Shown here piece by piece: positions 1-8,016 of a stretch of DNA of 64,000 bases; position 1 is the first letter of the stretch, and every line of letters begins with the position of its first letter. Made by a program: the position numbers and the translations under genes. The stretch is from Tateyamaria sp. syn59 (GTDB lineage: Bacteria; Pseudomonadota; Alphaproteobacteria; Rhodobacterales; Rhodobacteraceae), in assembly GCF_007995245.1 (NCBI RefSeq), contig NZ_VCBA01000004.1, positions 248,001 through 312,000 of the forward strand, given 5' to 3'. The notes below the pieces were generated by a model. That model was given only the letters and a program-made list of their open reading frames with translations. It searched no databases and was not told the DNA's origin.

Positions 1-200
1 ATGAAGAGCGGCATGGCAAGCAGCGCAAAGCCGTCGGTGAACACGTCCTGCAGGGCCGCGCCCATGTTCAGGAGTTGCAGGTCCAGCACATAGGACATGC
101 CGATCACCCAATAGGCGATGACGAGGAAGACGGGCACGCCCATCATGAAGAACAGGGTAACGCCGATGGAGATCAGCGTGATGAGGGTTGGATCGCTCAT
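1..200 (-). CDS. dctM: TRAP transporter large permease, DctM type (partial, N-terminal part)
   Basis: The first ~66 residues of a membrane protein lie here and the rest runs off the left edge of the window. The N-terminus is a hydrophobic helix followed by a second amphipathic segment, as in the 12-TM DctM subunit that carries the substrate through the membrane using a sodium gradient. The start codon overlaps the stop of the upstream dctQ gene by ATGA, so the two are translationally coupled. Identity rests mainly on this coupling to DctQ and DctP; the visible part alone would be weak. Confidence 0.85.
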   Translation of the reverse strand, partial: MSDPTLITLISIGVTLFFMMGVPVFLVIAYWVIGMSYVLDLQLLNMGAALQDVFTDGFALLAMPLF

Positions 201-868
201 GCGTCACCTCCGATCACGGCGGTTTCGATCATCTGCGCGCCGCTCTTGTATTTGATGATGTCAGCGACGAGGTTTTCGAACACGCGGGCGGTCAGAAGGA
301 TAAAGGCGATGGGCACGGTGCCCAGGAACCACCACTGCATGACGTTGTCTGTGCCAAGCATGATGGCGAAGTTTGCCGCCGCACGAACGGTTTCCTGCGA
401 GGTGGTGACAACCACGATCCACGCAAAGCAGAACCAGAGGATCGCGTCGAGGATCAAAAAGGCGAATTGGACGGCCCGCGGGGACCCGCGGCGGAATTCG
501 GCAAAGGCGAGGTGCGTGCGCAGCTTGACGTTATAGCTGCACCCGACCCAGGTCATGATCAGGAACAGGAACGGCGGCAGTGTTGTCGACCACGCGGGTT
601 GTCCGCTGAGATAGAACCGCTGGATCACGCCTGCAAAGATGATGTAGCCGATGGCGAGGTAGGCCACGACCATCACGGCGGGTTCCAGGTTGCGTTCGAT
701 GAAGGGTACGGCGCGGTAGAGCAGCGCCACCAGAATGCCGCCCACAAGGGTGACGATGAAACCGAGCGGCCACATTCCGGCATTGCCGCGTAGAGCGGTT
801 TGCACCTCGAATGAGTCGCCTGTCATTAGGGCTGAGATGATCTCTCCCATGCCCGCGATCATGTCCAT
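197..868 (-). CDS. dctQ: TRAP transporter small permease, DctQ type
   Basis: This 223-residue protein has about four hydrophobic helices, as expected for the DctQ subunit that pairs with DctM in the inner membrane. It is longer than the usual 160-180 residues, mainly through a polar loop after the third helix. It sits between dctP and dctM in the order dctP-dctQ-dctM, reading leftward. The start at 868 gives a hydrophobic N-terminal segment soon after the initiator; later methionines are possible. Substrate cannot be read from this subunit. Confidence 0.88.
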   Translation of the reverse strand: MDMIAGMGEIISALMTGDSFEVQTALRGNAGMWPLGFIVTLVGGILVALLYRAVPFIERNLEPAVMVVAYLAIGYIIFAGVIQRFYLSGQPAWSTTLPPFLFLIMTWVGCSYNVKLRTHLAFAEFRRGSPRAVQFAFLILDAILWFCFAWIVVVTTSQETVRAAANFAIMLGTDNVMQWWFLGTVPIAFILLTARVFENLVADIIKYKSGAQMIETAVIGGDA

Positions 869-960
869 GATGCACCTCCCTCGTGCCGTTCAAAGCCGTT
901 CCGACATCTTGTCGTGTCAGGACACGGAAATCCACGCCAGTGTAAACCGGCATGGATTGC

Positions 961-985
961 TGCTTGGGCGAATTACGCCCAAGCA
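961..985 (-). terminator. Intercistronic hairpin after dctP
   Basis: TGCTTGGGCG and CGCCCAAGCA form a perfect 10-bp stem around a 5-base loop, between the end of dctP and dctQ. There is no T-tract on the minus strand, so this is more likely an mRNA-stabilising or partial-termination hairpin that keeps binding-protein levels above permease levels. Confidence 0.6.
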
Positions 986-1014
986 TCTGATTTTGTGAGC
1001 AATCCGTTGCCGGA

Positions 1015-2247
1015 TCAGCCGCGCCACCAGCGACGGGGCTCGACATTCTCGGCCAGGGTGTGCGGGTTCTGACGCACGCCGTCGTAGATTTCCTGGTAGG
1101 TGTCGATGCCACCGGCCCAGCCGTTGATCCGCTCGCGCCACTGCTCCCACAGTTGCGGCTGGAACTCGGGCGAACACATCTCTTCGGCCTTCTTGATTTC
1201 TGCATCCGACAGCGACGCAACGCGGACGTTGTTCTTGGCAAAGATCGTTTCGGGGCCCTGGTGCGGGTGGCTGAAGCCAACCGTGTTGACCAGTGCGGCT
1301 TCGTTCGCGGCCTGGACGTGCACCTGCGTCAGGTAGGACGATTCCATTACGGCGTCCTGCAGCTCACCGCCGAGGTTGTCGAAGCTTTGGGCGTTCATCG
1401 CCGTGTGCTCGGTCCCGCAGAAGAACTTGAGGTCCACACATTGGCTGACCACGGGCGACATGTTGGCGTAGGCCACGGCCGAGGCCCATGTTTCAGCGCC
1501 GTCGATCAGGCCCTGCTTCAGACCATCGAGCGTTTCTTCCCATGCGACCGGAACGGGGTTCAGGTTCAGGGCGTTCATCGCGATGCGGCCAAGCTGTGTG
1601 CCGGTCACGCGGTTCTTGGTGCCCGCCAGTTGGTCGATGGAGGTCACGGTTGGCTTGTCTTCCCACGACAGACCCAGCTGGATGCCGCGCAGTTCGGCGT
1701 GGGTGAAAAGGAACTTCAGCCCGTGCCGCTTTTCGAACGGGTCGCGCAGGATGCGTTGGCTGTCGGGGCTGTACATGAAGTAGTACTGGTCGGCCCGGCT
1801 GCGGAACATGTAGGCGTAGTCCAGCACGTTCAGGTAGGGCGCGCCACCGGCGGAGTTCTGGGTGGAGGCGGCGTAGATGTCGACGATGCCCTGTTGCGCT
1901 TTTTCAACGCAGGACAGCTGACCGCAGATCTGGTTGTTGCCGATGAATTCGACACGGATCTCCCCGTCCGTGCGCTCTTCGAGGTCGCGGGCAAACTCAA
2001 GGCAGCCGGCACGCTCGATCAGCAGGTTCTGCTGGTTGAACCCGGCAGCACCAAATTTCAGCGTGTGTTTGGGCTCTTTCGAGAAGCGTTTCTCGTAGGT
2101 CGATTCCGCGGCGGCCGCCAGATTGGCGAGGCTCATCGCACCACCGAAGCTACCCGCTGCAAGCAGCGTGGAGCTTAGGCCGTACCGACCAGCCACACGG
2201 AAAAGATCGCGGCGCGAAATGCCCGCGAGGTTTTTCTCAAGTTTCAT
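1015..2247 (-). CDS. dctP: TRAP transporter substrate-binding protein, DctP type
   Basis: This is the periplasmic solute-binding protein of the TRAP system, about 410 residues. The N-terminus carries a twin-arginine signal (SRRDLF followed by a hydrophobic stretch and an Ala-rich cleavage region), so it is probably exported folded by Tat. The ATG at 2247 is preferred over an upstream in-frame start at 2268 because GGGAGG lies 4-5 bases before it. The gene is divergent from a GMC-type oxidoreductase, which suggests that an imported alcohol, aldehyde or choline-like compound is oxidised next. The ligand is not predictable by eye. Confidence 0.92.
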   Translation of the reverse strand: MKLEKNLAGISRRDLFRVAGRYGLSSTLLAAGSFGGAMSLANLAAAAESTYEKRFSKEPKHTLKFGAAGFNQQNLLIERAGCLEFARDLEERTDGEIRVEFIGNNQICGQLSCVEKAQQGIVDIYAASTQNSAGGAPYLNVLDYAYMFRSRADQYYFMYSPDSQRILRDPFEKRHGLKFLFTHAELRGIQLGLSWEDKPTVTSIDQLAGTKNRVTGTQLGRIAMNALNLNPVPVAWEETLDGLKQGLIDGAETWASAVAYANMSPVVSQCVDLKFFCGTEHTAMNAQSFDNLGGELQDAVMESSYLTQVHVQAANEAALVNTVGFSHPHQGPETIFAKNNVRVASLSDAEIKKAEEMCSPEFQPQLWEQWRERINGWAGGIDTYQEIYDGVRQNPHTLAENVEPRRWWRG

Positions 2248-2271
2248 GCAATCCTCCCTGATACGCATTAT

Positions 2272-2288
2272 TGAGACGTTTTATCTCA
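2272..2288. promoter_or_regulatory. Palindromic operator candidate between dctP and the GMC oxidoreductase
   Basis: TGAGA-N7-TCTCA forms a 5-bp dyad in the 109-base divergent intergenic region. A regulator bound here could control both directions. The cognate regulator is not in the window; the nearest one (LacI type) more plausibly uses other sites upstream of its ABC operon. Confidence 0.4.
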
Positions 2289-2356
2289 GAAAAGGCTAGC
2301 GCAGCTTAAACAATCTGCCTAGTCTTTTTTTCATCTTAAAGACGGGAGGGGTCGTT

Positions 2357-3952
2357 TTGGAAGCCGATTATGTCATCGTGGGTGCAGGAAGTTCCGGCTG
2401 CGTGATCGCAAATCGTCTGAGCGCGGACCCGAAAAACAAGGTGGTGCTGCTTGAAGCCGGGGGACGCGACTGGAACCCGTGGATCCACATCCCGGTCGGA
2501 TACTTCAAGACAATCCACAATCCGAATGTCGACTGGTGCTACAAGACCGAGCCCGATCCGGGCCTGAATGGTCGGTCCATCGAGTGGCCGCGCGGCAAGG
2601 TGCTGGGCGGGTCATCGTCGCTGAACGGATTGCTGTACGTTCGGGGCCAGCCGCAGGATTACGACCGCTGGGCGCAGATGGGCAATCGCGGCTGGGCGTG
2701 GGACGATGTGCTGCCCCTGTTCAAGCGGTCCGAGAAAAATGAGCGCGGTGCAGATGAGTATCACGGCGACCAGGGCAACCTGTCTGTGTCGAACATGCGC
2801 ATCCAGCGCCCGATCACCGACGCGTGGGTCGCGGCGGCGCAAGCGGCGGGCTACAAGTTCAACCCCGATTACAACGGCGCCGATCAGGAAGGTGTTGGTT
2901 TCTTTCAACTTACTGCCCGGAACGGACGGCGCTGTTCGTCTGCCGTGGCGTTCCTGAACCCGGCCCGCAGCCGGGACAATCTGGACATCGTGACCAACGC
3001 CCAGGTCGAGAAGATCGAGCTGGACGGCACCCGCGTGACCGGCGTGTCCTACCGCGACAAGGGCGGTGTCTGGCAGGTTGTGAAGGCCCGCAAGGAGGTG
3101 ATCCTGTCGGGCGGCTCCATCAACTCGCCACAACTTCTGATGCTGTCGGGGATCGGTGAGGCGGCGCAGCTACAGGAACACGGAATCGACGTGGTCGCGG
3201 ACCTGCCCGGTGTTGGCAAGAACCTCCAGGATCACCTGCAGGCGCGGCTGGTTTACAAGTGCAATGAACCTACCCTGAATGACGAGGTGTCGAACCTGTT
3301 CGGGCAGGCCAAGATCGGCCTCAAATACCTGATGTTCCGGGCCGGTCCGATGACCATGGCAGCGAGCCTTGCCACCGGGTTCATGAAGACCCGCGACGAT
3401 CTTGAGACGCCGGACATTCAATTCCATGTTCAGCCCCTTTCTGCAGAAAATCCCGGCAAGGGTGCTGACCCGTTTTCTGCCTTCACCATGTCTGTGTGCC
3501 AGCTGCGCCCCGAATCAAAGGGCGAGATTCGGCTCGTCAGCAAGGACGGAAAGACCTACCCGAAGATCATTCCGAACTATCTGAGCACCGAAACCGACTG
3601 TCGCACGGTCGTCGAAGGGGTGAATATCGCCCGCCGGATCGCGCGTCATGCGCCGCTGACCTCGAAAATCTCGGAAGAGTATCGGCCGCACGCGGACCTG
3701 CCCATGGACGATTATGACGCCACGCTCGACTGGGCGCGCAACAACACCGCGTCGATCTATCACCCGACAGGCACCTGCAAGATGGGGTCGGACAAGGGTG
3801 CGGTGGTAGACGAACAACTGCGCGTGCACGGCATCAGCGGCCTGCGCGTGGCGGACTGTTCGATCATGCCCGAAATCGTGAGCGGCAACACCAACGCGCC
3901 TGCCATCATGATTGGCGAGAAGGCGTCGGACCTGATCCTGGGCGCGGCCTAA
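2357..3952 (+). CDS. GMC-family FAD-dependent oxidoreductase (choline/alcohol dehydrogenase-like)
   Basis: The 531-residue protein belongs to the glucose-methanol-choline oxidoreductases, which oxidise alcohols to aldehydes with FAD. The N-terminal dinucleotide motif VGAGSSGC (about residues 8-15), the GMC signatures around residues 80-100 (WPRGKVLGGSSSLNG) and 250-265 (SGGSINSPQLL), and the C-terminal active-site region YHPTGTCKMG and SGNTNAP are all present. Translation starts at TTG 2357 with GGGAGGGG just upstream. The stop overlaps the convergent LacI gene by four bases. Substrate is unknown; choline is only one of several possibilities, and no betaine aldehyde dehydrogenase lies nearby. 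Confidence 0.93.
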   Translation: MEADYVIVGAGSSGCVIANRLSADPKNKVVLLEAGGRDWNPWIHIPVGYFKTIHNPNVDWCYKTEPDPGLNGRSIEWPRGKVLGGSSSLNGLLYVRGQPQDYDRWAQMGNRGWAWDDVLPLFKRSEKNERGADEYHGDQGNLSVSNMRIQRPITDAWVAAAQAAGYKFNPDYNGADQEGVGFFQLTARNGRRCSSAVAFLNPARSRDNLDIVTNAQVEKIELDGTRVTGVSYRDKGGVWQVVKARKEVILSGGSINSPQLLMLSGIGEAAQLQEHGIDVVADLPGVGKNLQDHLQARLVYKCNEPTLNDEVSNLFGQAKIGLKYLMFRAGPMTMAASLATGFMKTRDDLETPDIQFHVQPLSAENPGKGADPFSAFTMSVCQLRPESKGEIRLVSKDGKTYPKIIPNYLSTETDCRTVVEGVNIARRIARHAPLTSKISEEYRPHADLPMDDYDATLDWARNNTASIYHPTGTCKMGSDKGAVVDEQLRVHGISGLRVADCSIMPEIVSGNTNAPAIMIGEKASDLILGAA

Positions 3953-4962
3953 GCGCTGCGCCAGCGCGCTTCGGGTTCGTGCAGGGTCTGCAATTGATCC
4001 ACGGGCACGCCTGACACGCGATCAATCAGCAGACGGGCCAGTTCGCGGCCCGTCGTCACCAGATCCTCGGCCACCGTGTCGATCTGCGGATAAAGCGTCG
4101 GCAGGATGTCCGTCGTCTGGCGGCATATCAGGTCGTAGTCGCGGCCCAAGACCTGTCCCTGATCCGCCATGCCGCCCATAAGCGCCAGCGTCGCCAGTTC
4201 ATTGTTGCTGATGATCGCATCGTATCGTTCGGACCTTCGGGCCAAAGCCTGACCGAACGCGCGCGCGGTATCGGTTGAAATCAGGATGCCGGTTTCCGTC
4301 GCCACCTCGCCCGTCATGCCGTGCCGGGCAAGCGCACGGTGAAAGCCGCCGGTGATTTTGGCAAAGTTGGTCGTTGCGTCGTCTTCGGCCACCAGCAGCA
4401 GCCTTTTGCGTCCACGGTTGATCAGACGCTCCACCGCCATTTCTACATAACGCTCGGCATGAAAGTCGTGAAAGGCGTGGGCGGCGTAGAATTCGGTGCG
4501 CCCGTGCGAGACAAAGGGAAAATCAGCGTCGATCAGCATCTGGACCCTAGGATCGCGCGCGCTGGTGTGGGTCAGGATGATCCCGTCCGAGGTGCGGTTT
4601 TGCAGAACGTAGCGTACCGACTCTTCTGGCGTGGCGCCCTGCAGATCGGGGATGACGTTCAGGTGGTACTTGGTGCCCGACAGGTGTGCGCCGATCCCTT
4701 CGATCATCTGACGGGTGTAGTCGATGGTGTTCTTTGCGGGTGACAGAACTAACGTCAGGACGTTGGTCTGACCCGTACGCAAACGTACGCCCGCGCGGTT
4801 GGGGACATAGCCCACCTCTGCCGCCGCGCGTGCGATCTTGTCGCGGGTTTCCTTTTTGAGGCGGGACCCGTCGCGCAAGGACAATGACACGGTCGACAGG
4901 CTGAGGCCCGTGATCTCTGCAATCGTCTTGAGTGTCGGTGGTTTGCGGGTCGGGTCGGCCAT
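3949..4962 (-). CDS. LacI-family transcriptional regulator of the adjacent sugar ABC operon
   Basis: The 337-residue protein has the LacI helix-turn-helix at residues 11-40 (LKTIAEITGLSLSTVSLSLR) followed by a periplasmic-binding-protein-like ligand domain. It is divergent from the ABC transporter/glycosidase operon starting at 5238, the typical arrangement for a local repressor responding to the imported sugar. The intergenic region has a perfect 16-bp palindrome with the central CG/GC pattern common in LacI operators and a second half-site. The arrangement resembles aglR upstream of alpha-glucoside operons, but orthology is not shown here. Confidence 0.9.
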   Translation of the reverse strand: MADPTRKPPTLKTIAEITGLSLSTVSLSLRDGSRLKKETRDKIARAAAEVGYVPNRAGVRLRTGQTNVLTLVLSPAKNTIDYTRQMIEGIGAHLSGTKYHLNVIPDLQGATPEESVRYVLQNRTSDGIILTHTSARDPRVQMLIDADFPFVSHGRTEFYAAHAFHDFHAERYVEMAVERLINRGRKRLLLVAEDDATTNFAKITGGFHRALARHGMTGEVATETGILISTDTARAFGQALARRSERYDAIISNNELATLALMGGMADQGQVLGRDYDLICRQTTDILPTLYPQIDTVAEDLVTTGRELARLLIDRVSGVPVDQLQTLHEPEARWRSA

Positions 4963-5043
4963 GGTCTGCTGTGTGTCGGAACGGGGGTAATGTCAAAATA
5001 TCTGACCAGCACAGGCGCGTTCAATCAACCTCGAATCACATTG

Positions 5044-5059
5044 CATCGTTGCAACGATG
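5044..5059. promoter_or_regulatory. LacI-type operator O1
   Basis: CATCGTTGCAACGATG is a perfect 16-bp palindrome in the divergent region between the LacI gene and the ABC operon. Its form fits a LacI-family operator, and its position allows autoregulation as well as control of the ABC genes. Confidence 0.65.
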
Positions 5060-5142
5060 TGCGGCCGATATCTTCTGCAGCGCGGCAAAAATCTGATTTT
5101 CCTCATACTTTATGCGATGCACCGCAGCGAAATTTTTTGTTG

Positions 5143-5158
5143 CATCGTTGCACTAATC
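5143..5158. promoter_or_regulatory. LacI-type operator O2 (imperfect)
   Basis: CATCGTTGCACTAATC repeats the left half of O1 and has a degenerate right half. It lies 99 bases downstream of O1, near where the ABC promoter should be, so a looped two-operator repression complex is possible. Confidence 0.5.
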
Positions 5159-5237
5159 TGCGACCATTTATGGCAGGTTCCGTTCGGGTGCTGCGCAAGC
5201 GACCGGATCAAAAAGACGTTTCATGGGAGGACACCAC

Positions 5238-6584
5238 ATGTATGCAACCAAGGGTCTGATGACCGGCACGGCCATGGCGCTGGTGCTGGGCGCAAGTGCC
5301 GCGATGGCAGAAGACATCCGTTTCTGGACGACCGAAGAACAGCCCGAGCGCCTGGCCAAGCAGCAGGAGATGGCGGCGCAGTTTGAAAAGGCCACGGGCA
5401 ACGCGGTCGAAGTAATCCCGGTGTCCGAGACGGATTTGGGCACGCGCACCACCGCCGCCTTTGCGGCAGGTGACCTGCCCGACGTGATCTACCATTCGCT
5501 TCAGTATGCGCTACCCTGGGCCGAAGCAGGGATCCTCGACACCGAAGCCGCGACAGAAGTTGTTGACGCGCTGGGTCGCGACACGTTCGCGGCCGGTCCT
5601 TTGGCGATGGCGGATTTTGATGGCGACATCGCATCCGTACCGGTCGATGGCTGGACGCAGATGGTCGTATATCGTGCCGATCTGTTCGAAGAGAACGGGC
5701 TGGAGCCACCGAACACCTTTGCAAATGTTCAGGCCGCGCTTGAGGCTCTGCACAATCCGCCGGAGATGTACGGGTTTGTCGCCGCGACCAAAGTCGATGA
5801 GAACTTCATGTCCCAGGTGCTGGAGCACGTGTTCCTGGCCAATGGTGTGAGCCCGGTCGGTGACGGTGGGTTCCAGGAGCTGGATGTGGCAGCGACGACC
5901 GAGGTGCTGGAGTTCTACAAAGCGATTGCCGAAGCCTCGCCCCCCGGGGAGTTGTACTGGAAGCAGTCGCGAGAGATCTATTTTGCGGGCGATGCGGCGA
6001 TGATCATCTGGTCGCCCTTTATCCTCGATGAGTTGGCGGGTCTGCGCGACAGTGCTGCGCCTACGATCAACGATGACCCGACGACCAAGGAACTGGCGGC
6101 GAAAACCGGTATTGTGACCAACTTTGCCGGGCCATCGAATCCGGACGGGGCCGCATGGGGTGACGTGCGCTACTTCGGCATCACGACGGATGCAGACACC
6201 GAAGTGGCCCAAGCCTTTGTCGAGTTTTCGATGAATGACGGCTACATGCAGACGCTGTCAATTGCGGCGGAGGGCAAGTTCCCGGTGCGGACGGGCACGG
6301 CGGATGAGCCGGGCAAGTTCTCGGCTGCGTGGTCGGAGATCCCTGTGGGTGTGGACCGCAAGGCGCCCATGAAGGACCTGTATGCCGCCGAAATGCTGGA
6401 CGAGATCGTGGGTGGTCTGAAGGTCGCGCAGCGCTGGGGTGTGGCCGAAGGGCAGCTTGCGTTGGCGTCGAAGATGATCAACAGTCAGGCGATCAACCGG
6501 ATTGTGCGTCAATATATCGACGGTGAGGTCGATGCCGCCGGTGCCGTGGCCGCGATGAACAGCGAGCTGTCGGCGATCAACTAG
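5238..6584 (+). CDS. Carbohydrate ABC transporter substrate-binding protein (family 1)
   Basis: This 448-residue extracytoplasmic protein should bind a sugar or glycoside and deliver it to the two permeases encoded downstream. A Sec signal peptide ends near AMA-ED (about residues 24-25), and the mature start (DIRFWTTEEQPERL) resembles family 1 sugar-binding proteins. The ATG at 5238 is chosen over 5223 because GGGAGGA lies in the right place before it and the signal peptide begins directly after. It is the first gene of a five-gene operon: binding protein, two permeases, GH63-type hydrolase, ATPase. Confidence 0.9.
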   Translation: MYATKGLMTGTAMALVLGASAAMAEDIRFWTTEEQPERLAKQQEMAAQFEKATGNAVEVIPVSETDLGTRTTAAFAAGDLPDVIYHSLQYALPWAEAGILDTEAATEVVDALGRDTFAAGPLAMADFDGDIASVPVDGWTQMVVYRADLFEENGLEPPNTFANVQAALEALHNPPEMYGFVAATKVDENFMSQVLEHVFLANGVSPVGDGGFQELDVAATTEVLEFYKAIAEASPPGELYWKQSREIYFAGDAAMIIWSPFILDELAGLRDSAAPTINDDPTTKELAAKTGIVTNFAGPSNPDGAAWGDVRYFGITTDADTEVAQAFVEFSMNDGYMQTLSIAAEGKFPVRTGTADEPGKFSAAWSEIPVGVDRKAPMKDLYAAEMLDEIVGGLKVAQRWGVAEGQLALASKMINSQAINRIVRQYIDGEVDAAGAVAAMNSELSAIN

Positions 6585-6600
6585 GCCCTCCGCGGTCATC

Positions 6601-6626
6601 GAGAGGGCGGCTGCGCCTGCCCTCTC
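6601..6626 (+). terminator. Intercistronic hairpin after the sugar-binding protein
   Basis: GAGAGGGC and GCCCTCTC form an 8-bp GC-rich stem followed by TCTTCC. It probably attenuates or stabilises so that binding-protein mRNA exceeds permease mRNA; it is not a full terminator, as the permease lies 28 bases on in the same operon. Confidence 0.5.
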
Positions 6627-6653
6627 TCTTCCCCCGCAATCGCGAGACATCCC

Positions 6654-7886
6654 ATGACGGTCCCTACCCCACCGACCACCCGTGGTGCGCTTGAGCGCCG
6701 CGAGGCACGGTTGGCCTGGTCACTGCTGCTGCCCACGATCACCATCGTGAGCCTGGTGATCGTCCTGCCGCTGCTGGCGATCTTCTGGATCAGCTTCAAG
6801 CCTGTGGGCCTCGCTGACCTGCGCCCCGTGGCCCCGGTGATCCGCGAGAGCCTGCGCGAGCGGTCGGGCGAGATGGTGATCGAGTACCGCGTGCGCAATT
6901 CGTCCCAGCAGAAAGAGATTGTCGGGATGGGGTTCACCGATACGCTGCATGATGGTGTGACGTTGGGGGCATTGCCGGAGCCTTGTTCCGTGGACGGTGG
7001 GTTGTTGCGGTGCACGTTTGGCGATGTCGAGGGCGGGTTCAACGAGCGTATTCGCATTCCTGTCACGCTGGACGGTGACCCCGATGCGCTGGAGGAGATT
7101 GTCGAGAGGACTGAGCCCGCGGGCTTTGGGTCGGGCAACAACATCCTGACCAATACCGAGTTCACGCTCGATAATTTCGCACGCATCTTTGACGGGGATG
7201 AGTTCTGGTCCGTGCTGTGGGCGACCACATTCTACACGGTGTTCGGCACGATTGGCGCGCTGGTCGTGGGGCTGTTTGCGGCGCTGCTGCTCAACAAGTC
7301 GTTTCGGGGCAAGGGCGTGTTGCGGGGGCTTTATCTGTTTCCTTATGTTTCGCCGATCATCGCGGTTGCGTTTACCTGGGTGACGCTTCTGGATCCGTTT
7401 TCCGGGTCCTTGAACGCGCTCCTGATCCAGATGGGTGTGACCGACAGCCCAATCAATTTCTTTGGCCAACGGCCCCTGGCCCTGATCATGGTCACGGTGT
7501 TCGAGATCTGGCGGTATTTCCCACTGTCTTTCCTGTTCATCCTGGCGCGGATGCAGTCCATCGACACGGACATGTACGAGGCTGCGGATATGGATGGCGC
7601 GTCGCCTTTCCAGAAGTTCTGGTACCTGTCGCTGCCGATGCTCTTGGGCATCCTGTCGGTCCTGTTCCTGTTGCGCTTTATCTGGACCTTCAACAAGTTC
7701 GACGACATTTTCCTGCTGACGGGGGGCAATGCGGGCACGCGGACGCTGACCGTGAACGTGTACGAACAGGCCTTTGCCATTTCCAACATAGGCGCAGGTG
7801 CTGCCGTGGCCGTGGTGATCTTTGCCACGCTTCTGCTCTTCAGCTTTTTCTTCTTCAAATACATCAGCCGGGAGGAAGGGCTGTGA
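6654..7886 (+). CDS. Sugar ABC transporter permease with a DUF11-like periplasmic insertion
   Basis: The 410-residue inner-membrane permease has the MalF-type arrangement, including the EAA loop (MYEAADMDGASPFQKF) that contacts the ATPase. Between the first helix (residues ~22-48) and the second (~185) there is an insertion of about 110 residues. Its sequence (YRVRNSS, GFTDTLHDGV, a Cys111/Cys120 pair and IRIPVTLDGD) resembles the DUF11-type Ig-like repeat of surface proteins. Such an insert may rest against the binding protein. It forms a pair with the permease at 8017. The similarity to DUF11 is judged by eye. Confidence 0.88.
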   Translation: MTVPTPPTTRGALERREARLAWSLLLPTITIVSLVIVLPLLAIFWISFKPVGLADLRPVAPVIRESLRERSGEMVIEYRVRNSSQQKEIVGMGFTDTLHDGVTLGALPEPCSVDGGLLRCTFGDVEGGFNERIRIPVTLDGDPDALEEIVERTEPAGFGSGNNILTNTEFTLDNFARIFDGDEFWSVLWATTFYTVFGTIGALVVGLFAALLLNKSFRGKGVLRGLYLFPYVSPIIAVAFTWVTLLDPFSGSLNALLIQMGVTDSPINFFGQRPLALIMVTVFEIWRYFPLSFLFILARMQSIDTDMYEAADMDGASPFQKFWYLSLPMLLGILSVLFLLRFIWTFNKFDDIFLLTGGNAGTRTLTVNVYEQAFAISNIGAGAAVAVVIFATLLLFSFFFFKYISREEGL

Positions 7887-7912
7887 TCGGAACCACAAAA
7901 CAAGTTTGTGGT

Positions 7913-7984
7913 ACGCCTGCGGCGGGCGGGGGAGCGCGCTGCGCGCGCAGGGGCTTTGCCCCTCGGCCTGCGGCCTCACCCCAC
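7913..7984. repeat. REP-like palindromic intergenic element, copy 1
   Basis: A GC-rich stretch between the two permease genes has AGGGGC-TTT-GCCCCT (7949-7963), a GCGCGC-type hairpin to its left and a GGCC-TGC-GGCC hairpin to its right, and ends in TATTTTTCAAAG. It resembles the element at 41447-41520 in composition and flank, and matches the style of palindromic repeats common in Rhodobacterales genomes. Confidence 0.5.
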
Positions 7985-8016
7985 CGTATTTTTCAAAGAG
8001 AAGAAGGGGGCATGGC

